64,000 bases of DNA. Source: Ruania rhizosphaerae (GTDB taxonomy: Bacteria > Actinomycetota > Actinomycetes > Actinomycetales > Beutenbergiaceae). The position numbers were made by a program, and so were the translations under genes. Numbering within the stretch: position 1 is the first letter of the stretch; each line of letters opens with the position of its first letter. The notes beneath the pieces are model-generated. The model made no database searches. It had not been told where the DNA came from and worked only from the letters and a program-made list of their open reading frames with translations. The stretch is from contig NZ_VSMB01000009.1 of NCBI RefSeq assembly GCF_009805705.1, positions 1-64,000 of the forward strand, written 5' to 3'. Below, piece by piece: positions 60,932 to 64,000 of the stretch.

Positions 60932-62757
60932 CGGTCCAGTCTCGCCGACTCGTCCAGGCGGAGCACCTCATCCGCAGCGTCGATCCCTCGCTCGTCGTGG
61001 GTGATCAGCAGGATCCCGCGCTCGCGTCCGAGGGTGAGGATGTCCTGCTGCAGCGCCAGGGCGGTATCGGCGTCGAGGTGTTCGGTCGGTTCGTCCAGGA
61101 TCAGCAGTGGGGCGGGGGAGCACAGTGCGCGTGCCAGCAGCAGCCGGCGGCGCTCGCCGCCGGAGAGTGTCTCGGCGCTGACGAGCGTGTCGAGGCCCTC
61201 GGGCAGGGCGGCAACCAGGCCGTTGAGTCCGACCCGCTCCAGCACGCGGTGGGCCTCCTCTACGTCTACGTCTCCGCGTGCCACGCGCAGATTCTCCAGC
61301 ACCGTGGTGGAGAACAGGTGGGCATCCTCGGGGGTGAAAGAGACGGCGTCCGTGGGGGTGCGGCCGCCGCGGATCTCCAACTTGCCGCCGATCGGTTCGA
61401 TGAGACCTGCCAGGGTGAGGGCCGTCGTGGTCTTCCCCGATCCGCTGGGGCCGAGGAGCACGACGGCGCGACCCGGTTCCAACTGAAGATCGATCCCGCT
61501 GACCACCGTGTGACCTGGCCAGCCGCACGCGAGACCCCGCGCGAGGACCTTCGCATCGTGTGTTGCCGCGTTCTGTCGCTTCGACCGCACGCGAGGCGAC
61601 GATTCGGGGCAACGCTCGGGGCCGGCGGCGTGCAACAACGCCCGGATCCGGCGAGCTGCCGAGGCTGACCGGGTCACCTGCACGGCGGCGGCAGGCAGCG
61701 CTGCTGTCGCCTCGAAAGCCGCCATGGGGGTGAGCACCACCACGGCCAGCTCCACCGGCGTGAGGGTGCCCGCCGTCATGGCCGGGATGCCGATCACCAG
61801 CGCCGCAACGGTGGCGATGCCCGACGTCAGCACGCCGATCCCGTGTGCGAGGGCAGCGGGGCCCGCGGCGCGATCCCGGGCTCCCCGCAGGCCGGACTCC
61901 GCCTCGGCGAGTGCGGTCCGAGCGCGCGGCATCCCACCCTGGACCCGCAGCTCGGTGGCGCCGTCGAGGATGGTGGTGGTCGCAACCGAGACGTCCCGGC
62001 GGTGCTCCATCGCATCGACCTCTGCCACACGCGCCGCTCGGGCCGCGAGGACCGGTCCGAGCACCCCGGCGATCAGCAGGGTGAGGGCGAGCACCGCGCC
62101 GATGGCAGGCGAGAACGCACCCACCAGGATCACGCTGCCGGTCGAGACCACGGCGGCCACAGCGGCCGGCAGGAGGCCGCGGACCACCACATCACCCACG
62201 GCGTCGGCATCCGCGCCGATCCGCGAGAGCAGGTCCCCGCGCCGCAGACCCAGGGTCGCCTCGGGGCGACCCACGGCGAGAGTCCGGTAGAGCCGCTCGC
62301 GCAACGTGGCGACTCCCCGCAGCGCGACATCGTGTGAGGCCAGCCGGTCCAGGTAGCGGAACAATCCGCGCGAGATCCCCAGCGCGCGGACGGTGACCAC
62401 TGCGACGGTCAGGTCGAGGACGTGTGGCATCTGGCTCGCTCGGGCGATCAGCCACGCCGAGACGGCTGCGAGCCCGACAGCCGCGGAGAGGGTCAGCGAC
62501 CCCCATGCCACCGCTACCAGCGCGCGCCGGCGGGAGACGTCCAAGAGCGGAAGAATCGCCCGGACCGCGCGCAGGTCGGAGAGCAGGCCGCCCGATCGAG
62601 CGCCGCCTGCCGACCGGCCCCCTCTTCCCGGCCGGCCCCCTCCACGGGCCGAAAGATCGGCCCCTTCTCGGGATTCACCCTGACTTTCGGGCCCCTGAAG
62701 CACGTCGGCGGGCCGGGTCGGCTCGACCGGACTGCCGGAACGTGTCTCGGCGCTCAC
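60928..62757 (-). CDS. cydC: Thiol reductant ABC exporter subunit CydC
   Basis: A 609-residue ABC exporter half: about 75 residues of unusually Gly/Ser/Arg-rich N-terminus, six membrane segments, and an ATPase domain with Walker A GPSGSGKTT, signature LSGGERRR and Walker B LLILDEPTEHLD. CydDC exports thiols and is needed for cytochrome bd assembly. Start GTG 62757 overlaps the cydD stop (GTGA). Two dispersed repeats lie in frame: the 49-bp type at residues 22-38 and the 52-bp type (reverse orientation) at 382-399 in the linker to the ATPase. Confidence 0.9.
   Translation of the reverse strand: MSAETRSGSPVEPTRPADVLQGPESQGESREGADLSARGGGRPGRGGRSAGGARSGGLLSDLRAVRAILPLLDVSRRRALVAVAWGSLTLSAAVGLAAVSAWLIARASQMPHVLDLTVAVVTVRALGISRGLFRYLDRLASHDVALRGVATLRERLYRTLAVGRPEATLGLRRGDLLSRIGADADAVGDVVVRGLLPAAVAAVVSTGSVILVGAFSPAIGAVLALTLLIAGVLGPVLAARAARVAEVDAMEHRRDVSVATTTILDGATELRVQGGMPRARTALAEAESGLRGARDRAAGPAALAHGIGVLTSGIATVAALVIGIPAMTAGTLTPVELAVVVLTPMAAFEATAALPAAAVQVTRSASAARRIRALLHAAGPERCPESSPRVRSKRQNAATHDAKVLARGLACGWPGHTVVSGIDLQLEPGRAVVLLGPSGSGKTTTALTLAGLIEPIGGKLEIRGGRTPTDAVSFTPEDAHLFSTTVLENLRVARGDVDVEEAHRVLERVGLNGLVAALPEGLDTLVSAETLSGGERRRLLLARALCSPAPLLILDEPTEHLDADTALALQQDILTLGRERGILLITHDERGIDAADEVLRLDESARLDR
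61562..61613. repeat. 52-bp dispersed repeat, copy inside cydC
   Basis: The reverse complement of this stretch matches 46470-46521: the 17-base left arm is identical, the middle 18 bases differ, and the right arm differs by one base. It is read through in frame by cydC and encodes the TMD-ATPase linker. Confidence 0.8.
62631..62694. repeat. 49-bp dispersed repeat, copy D inside cydC (with left flank)
   Basis: The core 62646-62694 starts GGGCCGAAAGATCGGCCCC and ends TTTCGGGCCC, same length and orientation as copies A-C after rsmD. The flank before it (GCCGGCCCCCTCCAC) also matches copy A's flank with one base missing. It is translated by cydC on the other strand. Confidence 0.8.
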
Positions 62758-64000
62758 GCGACACGCTCCCCGGCCCGCACCGCGATCACCGCATCGCACG
62801 CCTCGATCAACTCCGGCCGGTGGGCCACCACGACCACCACCCGGCCCGCCGTGGCCGCCCGGCGGAGGACCTCGATCAGGTGCTCCTGGGCGAGGCCGTC
62901 CAGGTGCGCCGTCGGCTCATCGAGGGCGAGGACCGGCGCCGGGGCGAGCAGGGCGCGCGTGAGCGCCAGCCGCTGACGCTGCCCGAGGGAGAGGCCCCAG
63001 CCGCCCTGTCCGATCCGGGTCTGCCACCCCTGCGGTAGCGACGCGATGACTTCCGACCAGCCGGTGGCGCTCGCCGCTTCGGCCAGCCGCGAATCGTCGG
63101 CGGGCCGCGTCACTCCCAGGTAGTCGGCGACCGTTCCCGGTTCGATCACCGGTCGCTGCGGCACCCACGCCACCTGCTGCCACCACTGCTCAGGTGAGAG
63201 GGACGCAACGGAGGTGACGCCGTCGGGAGCCTCCACGAGAACCTCGCCCTCGTCCGGGGTGAGGGCCCCGACCAGGGTGAGCATCGCCGTCGACTTCCCT
63301 GCACCGTTCGGGCCGGTCAGGCCCGTGACCTGCCCCGCCACGGCGCGCCCGGTCAGGTCACGCGGTGCGGCGTAGGCGCGATCGTCTGCCCCCACCGTGA
63401 CGGCGTTCCACCGGATCGCGTGGACAGTCTCGGGTGCGTGGCCGGTCCCGTCGGGGGGCGGCTCGGTGTCGAGGACCGCGTGTACCCGTTCCGCGGCCGC
63501 GATGCCGTCGGCCGAGGCGTGGAAGTGGGCGCCCACCTGCCGGATCGGCAGCAGCGCCTCCGGTGCGAGGATCAGCACCGCCAGACCAGCCTCCAGACTC
63601 ACCGAACCGGTCACGAGCCGCAGCCCCACCCCGACGGCGACGGCCGCGACGATCAGGCTGGCGAACAGCTCCAGCACCGCGGAGGAGGCGAAGGCCACCC
63701 GCAACGTGGCCATGGTGCTGCGACGAGAGGCCTGAGCCAGTGAGCGGACGCGCTCCGCGGGCCCGAGTGCCCGCCCGAACGCCTGCAGCGTGGGCAGGCC
63801 CGCCAACAGGTCCAGCAGCTGGGCGCCGAGGCGCTCGGACTCCTCGAGGCGACGGCGCGCGAAGGTTTGGGTGACCACACCGATCAGCCACATGAACACC
63901 GGAATCACCGGAAGCAGTGCCACCACGGTCACCGCCGCGGTGAGATCGAGAGTCGCCATGAGGATCAGGACCGCGGGAGTGAGGATCGCCGCCAGCAACA
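62754..64000 (-). CDS. cydD: Thiol reductant ABC exporter subunit CydD (partial)
   Basis: The C-terminal 415 or so residues of CydD; the start is past the window edge. Membrane segments (LTAAVTVVALLPVIPVFMWL, ASLIVAAVAVGVGLRL), Walker A GPNGAGKST, an ABC signature reading LSLGQRQRLAL and Walker B LALDEPTAHLD are visible. Forms a heterodimer with CydC. Confidence 0.92.
   Translation of the reverse strand, partial: LLAAILTPAVLILMATLDLTAAVTVVALLPVIPVFMWLIGVVTQTFARRRLEESERLGAQLLDLLAGLPTLQAFGRALGPAERVRSLAQASRRSTMATLRVAFASSAVLELFASLIVAAVAVGVGLRLVTGSVSLEAGLAVLILAPEALLPIRQVGAHFHASADGIAAAERVHAVLDTEPPPDGTGHAPETVHAIRWNAVTVGADDRAYAAPRDLTGRAVAGQVTGLTGPNGAGKSTAMLTLVGALTPDEGEVLVEAPDGVTSVASLSPEQWWQQVAWVPQRPVIEPGTVADYLGVTRPADDSRLAEAASATGWSEVIASLPQGWQTRIGQGGWGLSLGQRQRLALTRALLAPAPVLALDEPTAHLDGLAQEHLIEVLRRAATAGRVVVVVAHRPELIEACDAVIAVRAGERVA

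Noticed and set aside
59342-61486. A 714-residue open frame on the + strand across the kinase and cydC
   Set aside because: It is the antisense shadow of two well-supported genes in GC-rich sequence; its product is Gly/Arg/Asp-rich with no domain.
1-64000. tRNA or rRNA genes, prophage or integrase genes
   Set aside because: None could be recognised; the only mobile-element genes are the broken IS110 and IS3 remnants.

Overview
The window is high-GC (about 70% in most genes), with many GTG starts, stop/start overlaps of the ATGA/GTGA type and a full set of actinobacterial housekeeping genes: leuCD with a divergent NdgR-type IclR regulator, murA, ddl, DUF3515, thiL, recG-rsmD, coaD-yceD-rnc-mutM and cydDC. 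It looks like the chromosome of an actinobacterium of the order Micrococcales, perhaps near Ruania/Georgenia/Beutenbergia. The family assignment is inference. No tRNA, rRNA or CRISPR array was seen.

Left end (1-17250): a polysaccharide-utilisation locus. The end of one sulfatase and remnants of IS110- and IS3-type elements precede a leftward set of genes: two ABC sugar permeases, a sulfatase, an aldo/keto reductase, a fuconolactonase-like amidohydrolase, a very large secreted beta-helix enzyme and a PL8 lyase. A divergent solute-binding lipoprotein and a FadR-type GntR regulator complete it. Four matches to an 11-bp motif (TKRTCNGRCAA) lie before the permeases, the binding protein, the regulator and the beta-helix gene, so the locus is probably one regulon. 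The gene set suggests a sulfated, fucose- and uronate-containing glycan, for example a fucosylated chondroitin-like polymer (inference). Downstream are a penicillin-binding protein and an AbiEi/AbiEii module.

Middle (21000-43300): leuCD-murA, a structured non-coding stretch ending in a strong terminator, a two-component system, plsC, a Phd/PIN toxin-antitoxin pair, an AMIN-like lipoprotein, a Cys/Met-type PLP enzyme, ddl, DUF3515, thiL, a CBS protein, a YCII/sigma-factor pair, rpmB, a DUF1772/TetR pair, recG, a two-gene ABC exporter and rsmD.

Right (43300-64000): between rsmD and coaD lies an inserted sugar-acid block (Gfo/Idh/MocA oxidoreductase, DUF6807, ThuA-like, altronate dehydratase). 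It is bordered by a three-copy 49-bp repeat and contains one copy of a separate 52-bp repeat. coaD, a coiled-coil protein, yceD, rnc and mutM follow. A HipBA toxin-antitoxin module sits immediately behind mutM and is flanked by a second, degenerate copy of the mutM 3' end. Next come kdgK-eda with a divergent LacI regulator, a NarL-type response regulator, an M20 dipeptidase, and a leftward cydD-cydC-GAF histidine kinase operon. Single copies of both dispersed repeats are found in frame inside cydC.

Metabolically, the PL8 lyase, altronate dehydratase, KdgK and Eda could together carry uronates to pyruvate and glyceraldehyde-3-phosphate. Many genes lack a Shine-Dalgarno sequence and instead have a TANNNT box ending 6-9 nt before the start codon, which points to widespread leaderless transcripts.
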